Shown piece after piece: positions 20,497 to 31,598 of a stretch of 64,000 bases of DNA. This stretch comes from Phoebastria nigripes. Its lineage: Eukaryota; Chordata; Aves; Procellariiformes; Diomedeidae. The notes under the pieces were generated by a model, which saw only the letters and a list, made by a program, of their open reading frames with translations, was not told where the DNA came from and did not search any database. The DNA lies in contig JAYKAV010003433.1 of the NCBI GenBank assembly GCA_035582835.1, positions 214,312 through 278,311 on the forward strand, given 5' to 3'. Positions within the stretch are counted from its first letter, which is position 1. Every line of letters begins with the position of its first letter. The translations under genes were made by a program, and so were the position numbers.

Positions 20497-23400
20497 ATGG
20501 ATTACTGTAATTACTTTCACATAATAATAATTCAAGTGTTGTTAAAATATAGCAGCATAAGGATATGGAAATATTAGAAAAATAGTTGTGAAACATGGTC
20601 AAACTCTTTTAAAACCAAGTCCTGTACTGCTGAGGTGCGTGAATGTCATGGTGTATCTTGCAGTCATCTGGACTGGGATATCAGGATACTCTACAGCTCC
20701 TTCTAGCCCATTTATAGAGATTTTCTTCCAAAAGGAGCCCATTACACTAGGTTATCAGTGAAATTTAGATATCCCCTGCTAAGATGTTGTGACATGGTTA
20801 ATGGGTTCACCGAGATTTGGGAGCTAGGTAACATTCCTCTGTCCCATACTTCGTGCAGTTATACCACAGTTTCTACTTAGTATCCCAATGGATACTTAGT
20901 AGCCCCCTGGACGGTTTTCTGTTGTGGTGGTGCTGGTGTTGGGTTCTTTTTTGTGTTGTGGGAATTTTTTTGTTTGCTTTTTTGTTTGTTTGTTGTTGTT
21001 TGTTTNGTTTGGTTTGGTTTTTTTCCCCAAACCTGTTGCTTCACAGGTTCATTCACCAATTTTCAGATCAGAAGAAAGAACTGTTACTAGCCTGACATCT
21101 AAGGCATTCAGTCTATCCATATAACATTCAAGGCAAAATAATTTTTGCATGAAGCCATAAATTCTGCATAAGTGAATGCACATTTTTACATATATGGAAT
21201 ATATATGGAATTGTGAAATGGCTGTCTCAAATATCCAGGGGAAGCAAGCCAGTGCTTCGGAGTACCACAGGAAACTAAAATAATACCATACTATCTTTTT
21301 TTCAATCACCATTTCCTATTGTTCTACTTTTCCCATACCCTTCTTATCACTACATCTTAGGAAATGTCTGGTGAAAGGAGGAAACATTAAACTTTTTGTC
21401 TTAGAGGAGACTGTGGTTAGATGATGTACATTTCTTTCTCTGCTGCTCCAGTACAGCACTGTAGCTGTAAAGAATGTAAGGTATTGACCCTTTTGTTGGA
21501 TGATGTGCATGTATACAATGGAGGTGGAACTTCTTTGCAGCTTCTGATTCTGAAAAGGAAGGTAGGTTTACCTTGCAATCCATTTCTCCTTTTTGCACAG
21601 ACTCAAGAAACTAAACTTCTCAACAACTAAACTCAACAATCTAATGCTTATCTATCCCTTAGGTAAAAGATTAAATGAAATGATGAGATGATATGAAATT
21701 AGAAGAAAAAAAAATATGCAGAAGCCACACAGCTTCAATGACTTTTTGTACTAAAAATTTCCATAGAACATCCTAAGTATTTTGGCTGGACAATTAGCTC
21801 TGTTATTATGAAATGTCTGTTGCTTGAAGTGCATTGTCAGTGGGCAGCTGAGGTTATTTTAATACAGAGTAAGCTTTCGCCATCTGTCCTGCCCTCTAAT
21901 TAGGATGCAAAACTCCCATAATTCACAATTGCATAGTAAAAATACAATAATAAGTAGTTAAAATGCATGTGTATGTTCATCATTTATTGCTGCATTCATC
22001 TGTTACATTTTGGACAAAAAACAGCAGGAAGGTTTTGTTGTTTTTTTCCACTCTAACATCAGACCAGCTCTTCCATTGCTTCAATACAACATTTTTTGGT
22101 GAAGTCAATGGACTTATGACAGCTTGTATCAACTGACCACCTGATCTGTAGCATGGATCCCGGTCTATTTATTGTTGAAATAAAATAGTACAAATTTTTG
22201 CAAAAGGTGTTGCAATACCTAGCTTAATGGCTTCTCATTATTTTAAAGTTTCTTTTGAAGAACCTTGCATTTTACTTTCACCAGAAGGGTTATTTTTCTA
22301 GTCTTCCATTTTAAAAATATAGCATCAAAGAGTGTTTTCTTTCACTTTTAATAAAATGATTATTCATTTTCCCAGTCCTGTTGCTATGAAGATAGCCTGA
22401 TGATATTTTGAAAAACAGTGTCCCCTTTGCATATAATGTGTACAACACAGTGTAGGAATCTCTTCTCTAGTTATCTCTCAGTTTGAATAACTGTATTACC
22501 ACACTTGTGCTTTGCTCTCTAGTATTATTTACTCAGCATTCCAAACTAAAATAATTTTCTACTTTGCTGTCATATTTGTCTTTGTTTTTATCAGCTACAT
22601 GATGTTGAATACTTTGAGTTTCAAGGCTAAGAGGGTAGATAATTAAATTAAATGATTTCCCTAGAAACCATGTGAATGAATCCCACATCTTGATTTCCAA
22701 AGTATTTATATTTGGTTAGAAAAATATTTAGTCTTCCCTTTTATTGCCATTTTCTTTTTCTGCCTTATTGTGTAAAAGCTCATTTCCTAATATTTCACTA
22801 TAATTAGTCATTTCTTGCTAAAGATAGGTAATGTTATTATAATACTGTATATGTGTATAGAGTGAAAATGAGGGAAATGTTGTCAACCTCCAGACTATGG
22901 AAGAGATCAAGACTGATATGGTTATATCATGTTAGTTCAGTGCATTTAGATTTGAGGAAAAGGACAACTTTAGTGCCTTATATTTTACTCTCAGAAAGTA
23001 GAAGATGGAGAGTTTTTCTACCAAGCTCCAAAACCTAAAGAAAATTAAATATAACACTTATTGTACTCTTCTAATTAATTACTTCATAAATTGTTATAAT
23101 ATATAATATTATATATAAAAATATATAAGTAACTTGATTATTTTAACTATTACTCATTGATACTCTTCAAAATAACTTTTCTAATATCCCCAGCAGGAAA
23201 TTTCATCACAAGCTATGTTTAACTACTAGACATTAAAATAAAAATTTGTTATTATTATTCTAGCTGAAACAAATAAACTTTCAAGAGACAGGAATGTTAT
23301 TTCTATTATGATTTTACTGTGGCCTGGATGGCCATGGAAACTTCTCTACTGACTGTCTGCACAGCTATGGTAGGACACAGAATTGGCCCATAGCTAAAAA

Positions 23401-25149
23401 GATAGGAAAAGGAGTAGTTCTCTTCTCCCTTTATCCTAAGCTGTGGAGATTCCTCTTCCCAGATCTACCTGAAAACATCAATTAAAAAAAAAAAAAAAGT
23501 TCATATGCATGTTCTTCAAGGCTAAGAAGAACGGAAATCTGCCTTTTGTGTACAGAACAAAAGCCTATTGTCTGTCATAACAGACCTGTAAGTGTTCCAG
23601 CACCTAAACTCCTATAGAATCCAGTGTCAGTGAGGCAACTAAGAGGTAACATATGGACTCAGTCTGCCAGTCTACCGAGAGATCTACACAGTATCTATCT
23701 CAGACAATGCTGGATCTCAATAGTCAAGCTATCATCTCTGAACACAGCTTCAGCCAGATGACATTCTTAACTTTTTTTTCATCCTTAAAGAGTGGTAACA
23801 CTGCTTTACCTGCAGATATTTTTAATTTATTCACTTGCTTTTCTCCTTTAATGAGCAAATTAGAAGCTGAAAGTGCCTGAAGTGACATTTCTAAAAATTT
23901 CTGCAGTAGGCCTTACAGAAACCCTAATTCTGCCAATTCAAATGGCCTTGATTGTCCAATTTGTAACTAGCACTAGTAATAAAAAGAGCTGCTTTTGTTC
24001 TTCACAGCATGGATTCCCAAATTGCAGTTCCATTCTCATGTTGTCAATACCATNGATCCAAAACAAACAAACAAAAATGACCCTGTTATATGATTTGTAT
24101 CTGAGCTATAGTTCATCCCTCTTCTTAGTGGTGTACATCCCACAAAAAATGGCCTTTTTTTAGTCCTTTCATTAGTCCTGACTACCGCTTGTTTTTTCTT
24201 CTGTTGCATGTTGGTCCACAATACNAAATACGGAAATCTCTGTCCTAACAAGTTAGTATACTGCTCATTCTCAAAGTAAAGGGCTTTCCCAGGAATTGAG
24301 AAGTTTGACATAAAATTAGAACATATACCAGGGAAACATCTTACTGTGGTAGACATGGCATAAAAACCCAAGCAATGGGTCCAAGCAACAGATCTCAAGA
24401 AAATCATGTGCATCTGAAGCAGATGTAAAAGAAAAGCTGATGTAAATCTAAAGAATGAGATTCAGAAGAATTCAGAAGACTGAGATTCAGAAGAATGAAT
24501 CAATGACAGAATTGATTAAAAACTTTGAATATATCTGTTGGCTTACAAAAGGAACTCCTAGAATGTCAAAAACAATTAAGATTTTAATTGTTAGCATGAT
24601 CTTATAGAGCTTGAAGATTACATCATGGAAAAAACTGGAGAAATGACGAAGGCTTAATATTTTCTGGAAAGGAAATTTTAGAGGGATGTCTTGAGGTGAA
24701 AACTTTCAGAGCATGCTGGAGAATTGTGTAGGACAGAGAAAACTGGTGCAGTCAAGCCCAGATTGCATTTTGAGAACAATTCTTGGAGAGCTCTTTACCC
24801 AAACCTGCATGCAGACATTATTTCAAAGGAAATACATTGATTGATTTCAAAAGACAGGTTAGAAAAGAATTACTTTCTTTTTTTTCTTTTGAAATACAAA
24901 TGACAGAAAACCACAACCCAGAAGCAAACTGGGCTGCTAAATTATTTGATGATGTAAAAATACCCTCAGATATGTATACACATACACAGATACATGTGTA
25001 AGTATATCTGTACACAGAATAAGATTTAAAAAAAAGAGTGTCCAAATGTTCTAAGGATAATAAATAACAATACATTGAAAGATGACTTTCATTTAAATAA
25101 TAGCCATTGGAAAAAAAAATAGAAATCAGATAAATTAATTTTGCTTCAA
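20497..25149. other. Unique AT-rich DNA, no confident gene
   Basis: A GT-rich low-complexity stretch lies at 20938-21025 with (GTTT)/(GGTTT) words and one N. AT dinucleotide-like sequence lies at 23094-23130 and a poly-A at 23484-23498. A local near-duplication of 'tgagattcagaagaa' lies at about 24455-24500. The segment near 21870-21950 has TAATTA-type words but no coding sign. No transposon was recognised in these 4.6 kb. Confidence 0.45.
20938..21025. repeat. GT-rich low-complexity sequence
   Basis: Interspersed (GTTT)n, (GTT)n and (GGTTT)n words with one ambiguous base. No coding meaning. Confidence 0.8.
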
Positions 25150-27108
25150 TAGAATCATAGAATCATAGAATAGTTTGGGTTGGAAGGGACCTTTAAAGGT
25201 CATCTAGTCCAACCCCCCTGCTGTGGGCAGGGACATCTTCAACTAGATCAGGTTGCTCAGAGACCCATCCAACCTCACCTTGAATGTTTCCAGGAATGGG
25301 GCATCTACCACNTCTCTGGGCAACCTGTGCCAGTGTTTTACCACCCTCAGCGTCAAAAATTCCTTCCTTATATCTAGTCTAAATCTGCCCTCTTTTAGTT
25401 TAAAACCATTCCCCTTTGTCCTGTCACAACAGGCACTGCTAAAAAGTTTGTCCCCATCTTTTTTATAAGCCCTCTTTAAGTATTGAAAGGCTGCAATAAG
25501 GTCTCCCCGAAGCCTTCTCTTCTCCAGGCTGAACAACCCCAACTCTCTCAGCCTTTCTTCACAGGAGAGGCGTTCCATCCCCCTGATCATTTTTGTGGCC
25601 CTCCTCTGGACCNGCTCCAACAGGTCCATGTCTTTCTTGTGCTGAGGGTTCCAGAGCTGGGTGCAGTACTCCAGGTGGGGTCTCACCAGAGCAGAGGAGG
25701 GGGCAGAATCACCTCCCTCGACCTGCTGGCCACGCTTCTTTGGATGCAGCACAGGATACGGCTGGCCTTCTGTCTGCGAGCGCACATTGCTGGCTCATGT
25801 CCAGCTATTTGTCCACCAGTACCCCCAAGTCCTTCTCCAAAGGGCTGCTCTCAATCCCTTCATCCCCCAGCCTGTATTGATACCGGGGGTTGCCCCNACC
25901 CAGGTGCAGGACCTTTCACTTGGCCTTGTTGAACCTCATGAGGTTCACATGGGCCCACTTCTCCAGCTTGTCCAGGTCCCTNTGNATGGCATCCCCTCCC
26001 TCAGGCATGTCCACCGCACTACTCAGCTTGGTGTCCTCTGCAAGTTTGCTGAGGGTGTGCTCGATCCCACCGTCTATGTCACTGATGAAGATATTAAACA
26101 GTACCGGTCCCAATACGGACCCCTGCTGGACGCCACTCGTCACTGATCTCCAGAGCCATTGACCACTACCCTCTGGATGCGACCATCTAACCAATTCCTC
26201 ATCCACCGGACAGTCCACCCATCAAATCCATACCTGTCCAGTTTAGAGAGAAGGATGTTGTGTGGGACCATGTCAAAGGCCTTACAGAAGTCTGGATAGA
26301 TGACATCTGTAGCCCTTCCCATGTCCACTGATGTCGTCACTCCATCCTAGAAGGCCACTAGGTTAGTCAGGCAGGACTTGCCCTCTGTGAAGCCATGCTG
26401 GCTGTCTCGAACTACCTCCCTGTCCTCCNTGTGCCTCAGCATAGCTTCCAGGAGGATCTGTTCCATGATCTTCCCAGGCACAGAGGTGAGGCTGACTGGC
26501 CTGTAGTTCCCCGGGTCTTCCTTTTTCCCCTTTTTAAAAATAGGGGTTATGTTTCCCCTTTTCTAGTCAGTGGGAACTTCACCAGACTGCCATGACTTCT
26601 CAAATACGATGGGTAGTATCTTAGCAACTACCTCCAGCCAGTTCCTTCAGGACCCGTGGATGGATCTCATCGTGTCCCATGGACCTTAGGTTCCTTAGAT
26701 GGTCTCGAACCTGATCTTCTCCTACAGTGGGTGGCTCTTCATTCTCCCAGTCCCCACCTTTGCCTTCTGTAACTTGGGCAGTGAGGCTCGAGCACTTGCC
26801 AGTGAAGACCAAGGCAAAAAAGTCATTGAGTACCTCAGCCTTCTCTGTATCCTGGGTAACCAGGTTCCTGTCCTGGTTCCAGCTGGGACAGAGTTAACTT
26901 TCTTCCCAGTAGCTGGGGGGGTGTGCTGTGTTTTGGGTTTGGTATAATAGGAGCGTTGATGGGCCATTGATGTTTTGGGTGTTGCTGGGTGGTGCTTGCA
27001 CCGGGCACTTTTCGGCCTCCCATGCCCTGCCAGGTGCATGGGAAGCTGGCGGGGGGAGCATAGCCGGGGTGGTTGACCCAGCTGGCCAATGGGGTATTCC
27101 ATACCATG

Positions 27109-27130
27109 TGACGTCATGCTCAGTATAAAA
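27109..27130 (+). promoter_or_regulatory. LTR core promoter: CRE palindrome plus TATA box
   Basis: TGACGTCA at 27109-27116 is a consensus CREB/ATF site, and TATAAAA follows at 27124-27130. The pair with the same spacing recurs in the other ERVL-type LTRs of the window in more decayed form (for example CGACGTCA and TATATAAA at 32512-32534). Conservation of the arrangement across copies supports it as the family promoter. Present activity is unknown. Confidence 0.65.
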
Positions 27131-27290
27131 ACTAAGTGTGTGGGGGGGCTCGGGCTCCCGGGACAGGCTCTCGTATTGGGCACGCGTCAGTCCAGCAGGT
27201 GGTGAGCAATTGCATTGTGCATCGCCTGCTTTGTATATTGTTGTTGTTGTTATCAGTGTTATTACTGTTCTACTTTGTTTTATTTCAATT

Positions 27291-27296
27291 ATTAAA
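27291..27296 (+). terminator. LTR poly-A signal ATTAAA
   Basis: ATTAAA lies about 165 bases past the TATA box. It is followed by 'ctgtttttatctcaacccg', the U5 start shared by all ERVL-type copies. It would define the R/U5 border of the LTR transcript. Confidence 0.6.
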
Positions 27297-28733
27297 CTGT
27301 TTTTATCTCAACCCGCGAGTTTTCCTACTCGTGCCCTCCCAATTCTTTCCCCCATCCCACCGGAGCTGGGGGGGTGAGCGAGCGGCTGCGTGGTGTTTAG
27401 GTGCTGCCAGGGTTAAACCACGACAGTCTCCTGTTTCCTTCTGGAGAGGGCCCACATTTTCCCTCATCTTCCTTTTATCCCTGACGTACCTGTAGAAGNT
27501 TTTCTTGTTGCCCTTGATATCCCTGGCCAGATTTAATTCTTTATCAGGGCTTTAGCTTTCCTAACCTGATCCCTGGCTGTTCAGACAATTTCTCTATATT
27601 CCTCCCAGGCTACCTGTCCTTGCTTCCACCCTCTGTAGGCTTCCTTTTCGTGTTTGAGTGTGTCCAGGAGCTCCTTGTTCATCCACGCAGGCCTCCTGGC
27701 ATTTTTGCCTGACTTCCTCTTTGTTGGGATGCATCACTCCTGAGCTTGGAGGAGGTGATCCTTGAANATTAACCAGCTTTCTTGGGCCCCTCTTCCCTCC
27801 AGGCCTTTGTCCCATGGCACTCTACCAAGCAGATCCCTGAAGAGGCCAAAGCCTGCTCTCCTGAAATCCAGGGTAGTGAGCTTGCTGTGTGCCCTCCTCG
27901 GTGCCCTAAGGATCTTGAACTCCACCGTTTCACCATTTCATGGTCACTGCAGCCCAGGCTGCCCCTGAGCTTCAGATTCTCCACCAGCCCGTCCTTGTTG
28001 GTGAGAACAAGGTCCAGCATAGCACCTCTCCTCGTTGGCTCCTCTACCACTTGGAGAAGGAAGTTATCATTGATGCATTCCAGGAACCTCCCAGATTGCT
28101 TATGTCCTGCCGTATCGTCCCTCCAACAGATATTGGGGTGGTTGAAGTCCCCCATGAGGACCAGGGCTTGTGATTGTGAGGCTGCTCCTATCTGTCTATA
28201 GAGGGCCTCATCTGCTCAGTCTTCCTGGTCGGGTGGCCTGTAGCAGACCCCCACCGTAACGTCACCTGTCCCTGCCTTCCCTTTAATCCTGACCCATAAG
28301 CTCTCGGTCGGCTCCTCATCCATCCCCAGGCGGAGCTCCATGCACTCCAGCTGGTCATTGACATAGAGGGCAACACCCCGTCCTTGTCTCCCTTGCCTGT
28401 CCTTCCTAAAGAGTCTGTATCGCTCCATTCCAACACTCCAATCATAGGAGCCATCCCACCACGTCTCCATGATGCCAATAAGGTCATAGCCCTGCAGGCG
28501 TGTGCACATGTCTAACTCCTCTTGCTTATTCCCCATGCTACGTGCGTTTGCATAGAGGCATTTAAGTTGGGTGCCCGATGAAGCTGTCTTACTGGCTGGA
28601 GTTCCTTTGTGCTATTCTTCAGGCACTCTCCTGATGACCTGCAACCCTTCTCCAGGCTCTGGGCCTCTATTGCTGGCCCTGGCATCAAACTGGTAGGAGT
28701 GGGATGGATTGAGGTTCACCTCCCCCGGCATTT

Positions 28734-30008
28734 CTAGTTTAAAGCCTTCTTCACCAGCTTGGCAAGCCTATGGCCGAAGATGGTCTTCCCCTTCTCTGAC
28801 AGATGGGCCCCGACAGCCCCCAGCAGACCAGGCTTCTCAAAGCAAGTCCCGTGGTCTAAGTAGCCAAACCCCTGGCTGTGGCACCAGTCCCGTAACCATT
28901 TGTTGACTGGCCAGATTCGACTGGTCCTTTCAAACCCCTTCCCTTTGACCGGCAGGATTGATGAAAAAACTACCTGCGCTCCAGAGTCCCTTACTGCCAC
29001 TCCCAGGGCTCTGTAATCCTTCTCGATACTCTTCAGACTGCTCCTGGCTGTATCACTGGTGCCCATGTGAAACAGCAGCAGCGGGTAATAGTCAGTGGAC
29101 TGTACGAGGCTTGGTAGCCTCTCAGTGACATCCCTGATGCGAGCCCCTGGTAAGCAGCACACCTCTCTAGAGAGTGCGTCTGGTCGACAAACGGGTGCCT
29201 CCATACCTCTCAGAACAGAGTTGCCTACTACTATCACCCGTTGCCTTTTCTTAGTTGCGCTGGTTGTTATACAGGGGGCAGATCAGGCTGCCTTACTTGG
29301 CTCCAGTGCCTCTCCTGGTGTGACAGGACTTTCCTCTTCGGCCTGCAGAGCAGTGAAGCAGTTCTGCAAGGGCACCTCAGGCTTCAGGGGAAGTCTCTTC
29401 CTCCTGCTGGTCCTCCTCGCCGTTGCAACCATCCACTCTTCTGCATTACTGGCCCCTCCACTCCCTTCTGTGGGTGCTGGTGGGAGAGTTTTTTGGTGTT
29501 TGGCCATGGGCTGCAGGTCCACTGCAGACTGTGCTTGGAACCAGCTATCTAGCTCCTTCTCTGCCTCCCTGATGTTCCGCAGCCTTCTCACCGCCTCCTG
29601 CAGCTCAGCCACCTGCTGCAGGAGGTCCTCCACCTGGGCACACCTTTTGCAGGCAGGTCTGCCGCCTGTCCCTGCCCCAGGGGAGAGGTCCAGGCACTTC
29701 CTGTAGTCTGAGGTCTGCACTGCAGCCTCTCCGTTTAGCAGCTCCACCTGCATGGAGGCATTGGCCAACGCTGGGGTAGATGGTGCAGACCCCCCAGCTG
29801 GAGCCACGGCCTTTACTCTCAGATGAGTGCCCACCATTCCGCCTTGAGGGTCAGGTAGAATGAGTGCCCTTGACCTGTGCCCAGTTGCTGGGTTATGTGT
29901 GTGCTGAGTCCCGCACTCGGCCCATGGAATACCTCTCCTTCGAAGAGGCGCCCTCCCTGCGCGCCCTCCCGTGCAAACTGCCGCTCCACGCCCTAGCTGA
30001 CACTCCAC
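28734..30008 (-). pseudogene. CR1 ORF1 with SGNH/GDSL-type esterase domain, one in-frame stop
   Basis: One frame runs from the ATG at 30008 to the stop at 28734, about 424 codons, with a single internal TGA at 29283-29285. The N-terminal part holds a Cys cluster (C105, C120, C123; CKRC) and a predicted coiled coil (about residues 124-157, VEDLLQQVAELQEAV...). CR1 ORF1 proteins bind nucleic acid and carry an esterase domain. That domain follows the stop. The block I serine is present (VVGNSVLRG, S264) but the usual Asp of GDS is Asn. The block III Asn is Ser (GTSD). The Asp before the catalytic His is Val (AVGAHLSEKG, H402). The serine and histidine are retained but the triad is incomplete, so the esterase is probably dead even if the stop were bypassed. 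The true start may lie further upstream. Confidence 0.85.
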
Positions 30009-30185
30009 GCCCTGTTTGCCCGTCCTGGTCGCAGCACTCCTGGTCNCTAGCGCTCCCTGGAGCTGCCTCGTGAGAGCTGCCGGCTCCCGGAGGGTCTCTG
30101 CGCTCCCCTGTGGGTCCCCTGGCTCAGGGAACCCCCCCTGTATGCCTCGATCCGCTGCTCTACTGCTGGATGTGCCTCTGAGAAG

Positions 30186-31598
30186 ATTAAATTATTTTGG
30201 TGGTATCTTTATAGTAAAATATCTGACCAACATTTAAAATTACCATGATAAAGTTCATCTCGTGGAAGAACAAATCTTTTATATGTAACTATACCTCTGT
30301 CAAAGATATAATCAGAAACATGATCTTTATTTTTGTGTTACCATGAAAAATGACCAAGGTACATAAAATTGCTGATACATCATATTTACAACAAATGACA
30401 CTTGTTCCTGGTAGCATGTTTGCCTAGTTAATATGCAAAGAAAAATGAAACTGTAGATAAGGAACTAAATACACTGTTTGACTAATATTGTAGCATATAT
30501 ATGATATTCCAGAATTTTATCATCTACACATATTATGAGTTAAAATACTGAATTTGCTGCCTTTTCAGTGGAGTGACAAAATGTTAAACTGCTTCAGTAA
30601 TGGAAGCTTTAACTATCAGGCTTAAGATTATTTTGATTTTTTTTTTCTTTCTAAGGAACTCTTTGCATCAGCAGGCATTTGGACTTGGCTATATTTTTGA
30701 AAGTGTTTGGTATCTGATTTTTCTTTGCATCATAAAACTATGTCAACATATTCTATACACTTTATTCTAGATTACCTTAGTCTTGAAAATAACAATTGCA
30801 GCAAGCAAGAGCAAACAAGCTTGGACTTTTGAAGATGTGAACCAGTATGAAGACTACTGTTTTGGACTCTTCTGTCCAAGAATGTTCTTTGTGAACCTAA
30901 TTCTTTTCTTTATGTCTCTGTTGTGTTTTGTGCCTTTCTGATGTCCAGTCATGCTGATCAGTAAAAACTTTTCATTAAGAAAATTGCCCATAAACTGCAA
31001 ATGAACCACTAAATGAATTTTAAAGTTCAGCTTTGCCAACTGTAATTCTTCCCAGGCCTTCCATGAAGACATTTAAAGGATATACTGGACTCTGTTCAAA
31101 AGCCTCAACAGAGTTGTCCAGGAAGATGAGTGATGCCCTAGAAAATCCTGGCTGTCCTCCAGCTGCCATTCTACAGTGATGTGGGTCTCCTGAGTGTCAT
31201 ATCTGCCATCCCTGTGTGGATCTCTCACATATGCTGGTGCCTCTCAAAAGATATTATCAGTTATGTCTGGACAACATACTTGACCCTCACATGCCATTTG
31301 TCCTGTGGGCTCCATTGATCTCCGCTGATGATAATGGAAGCAGACACCTAAATTTAAATGTCATAATGTTGAAATTAATCTCAGTCCTGTCAACCAAAGA
31401 ACTCCTGAATATACTAATGATTCCTGAGTCTATGGTTTAAATGAATGGGAATTNGATCTTTCAAAGACATTTTGTATTGTCACTGCAATGTATGTAGCAC
31501 TATTTCATCCACCTATTTCATAATATTAAGAGATGTGTCAGTGAAGAAGATGAAGAATCAGGGATCTGTTAAGTATCTTCATTCAACTTCAATATTCA
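30186..31598. other. Unique AT-rich DNA
   Basis: No recognised gene. A somewhat GC-balanced stretch at 31030-31340 contains open frames but no motif I can name. Confidence 0.45.

Larger units (their letters stand above)
26869..27425 (+). mobile_element. ERVL-type solo LTR inserted in CR1 ORF2
   Basis: The 557-bp element starts TGTCCTGGTTCCAGCTGG and ends GGTTAAACCACGACA. The flanking pentamers are GTTCC (26864-26868) and GTCTC (27426-27430). The uninterrupted CR1 sequence is expected to read AGGTCTCCTG here, so the target was probably GTCTC and the left copy has two changes. Features in sense order are U3, a perfect CRE palindrome TGACGTCA (27109-27116), TATAAAA (27124-27130), an R leader with GTT repeats, an ATTAAA poly-A signal (27291-27296) and U5. 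It is the most GC-rich and CpG-rich of the ERVL-type copies. No internal viral genes remain. Confidence 0.95.
25243..28603 (-). pseudogene. Disrupted CR1 ORF2: APE-type endonuclease and reverse transcriptase
   Basis: The reading begins near 28603 (CLYANARSMGNKQ); numbering here is from the Met at 28536. The endonuclease shows the metal-binding Glu in METWW (E24), then GVALYV, YRPP, GDFNHP (about 129-134) and GCSDHEMV (SDH about 197-199), as expected for APE-like nucleases. It is broken by TGA at codon 107 (28216-28218). An 8-base insertion just after SDHEMV (about 27923-27934) moves the frame. The linker is interrupted by the LTR at 26869-27425. RT pieces follow: [13 protein letters not shown] (about 26700), the motif A region [12 protein letters not shown] (about 26290), [10 protein letters not shown] (about 26120) and KLAEDTKL (26030-26045), where the catalytic FADD box has become LAED. 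The C-terminal region is open at 25243-25785. No functional protein is possible. Confidence 0.88.
25150..30185 (-). mobile_element. Near full-length CR1 LINE, minus strand, interrupted by an LTR
   Basis: The 3' end is at 25150 with reverse octamer units ('agaatcatagaatcatag'). The 5' end is near 30185, where GC-rich CR1 sequence gives way to AT-rich flank. Subtracting the 557-bp LTR insert (26869-27425) leaves about 4.48 kb, close to the 4.5 kb known for complete CR1. On the minus strand the order is a GC-rich 5' region, ORF1 (30008-28734), ORF2 with endonuclease (28600-27770), linker, reverse transcriptase (26810-25916), C-terminal region (to 25243) and 3' region. Both ORFs are disabled by stops, frameshifts and substitutions. 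The C-terminus ends GSLSNLI, placing it with the copies at 31599 and 61771 rather than those at 7631 and 20081. The exact 5' boundary is uncertain by some tens of bases. Confidence 0.93.

Noticed and set aside
25483..26162. Plus-strand frames over the CR1 RT region
   Set aside because: Shadows of the minus-strand CR1 ORF2, where the recognisable RT motifs are found.
29095..29706. 203-codon plus-strand frame
   Set aside because: Antisense shadow of CR1 ORF1; GC-rich coding sequence often leaves the opposite strand open.
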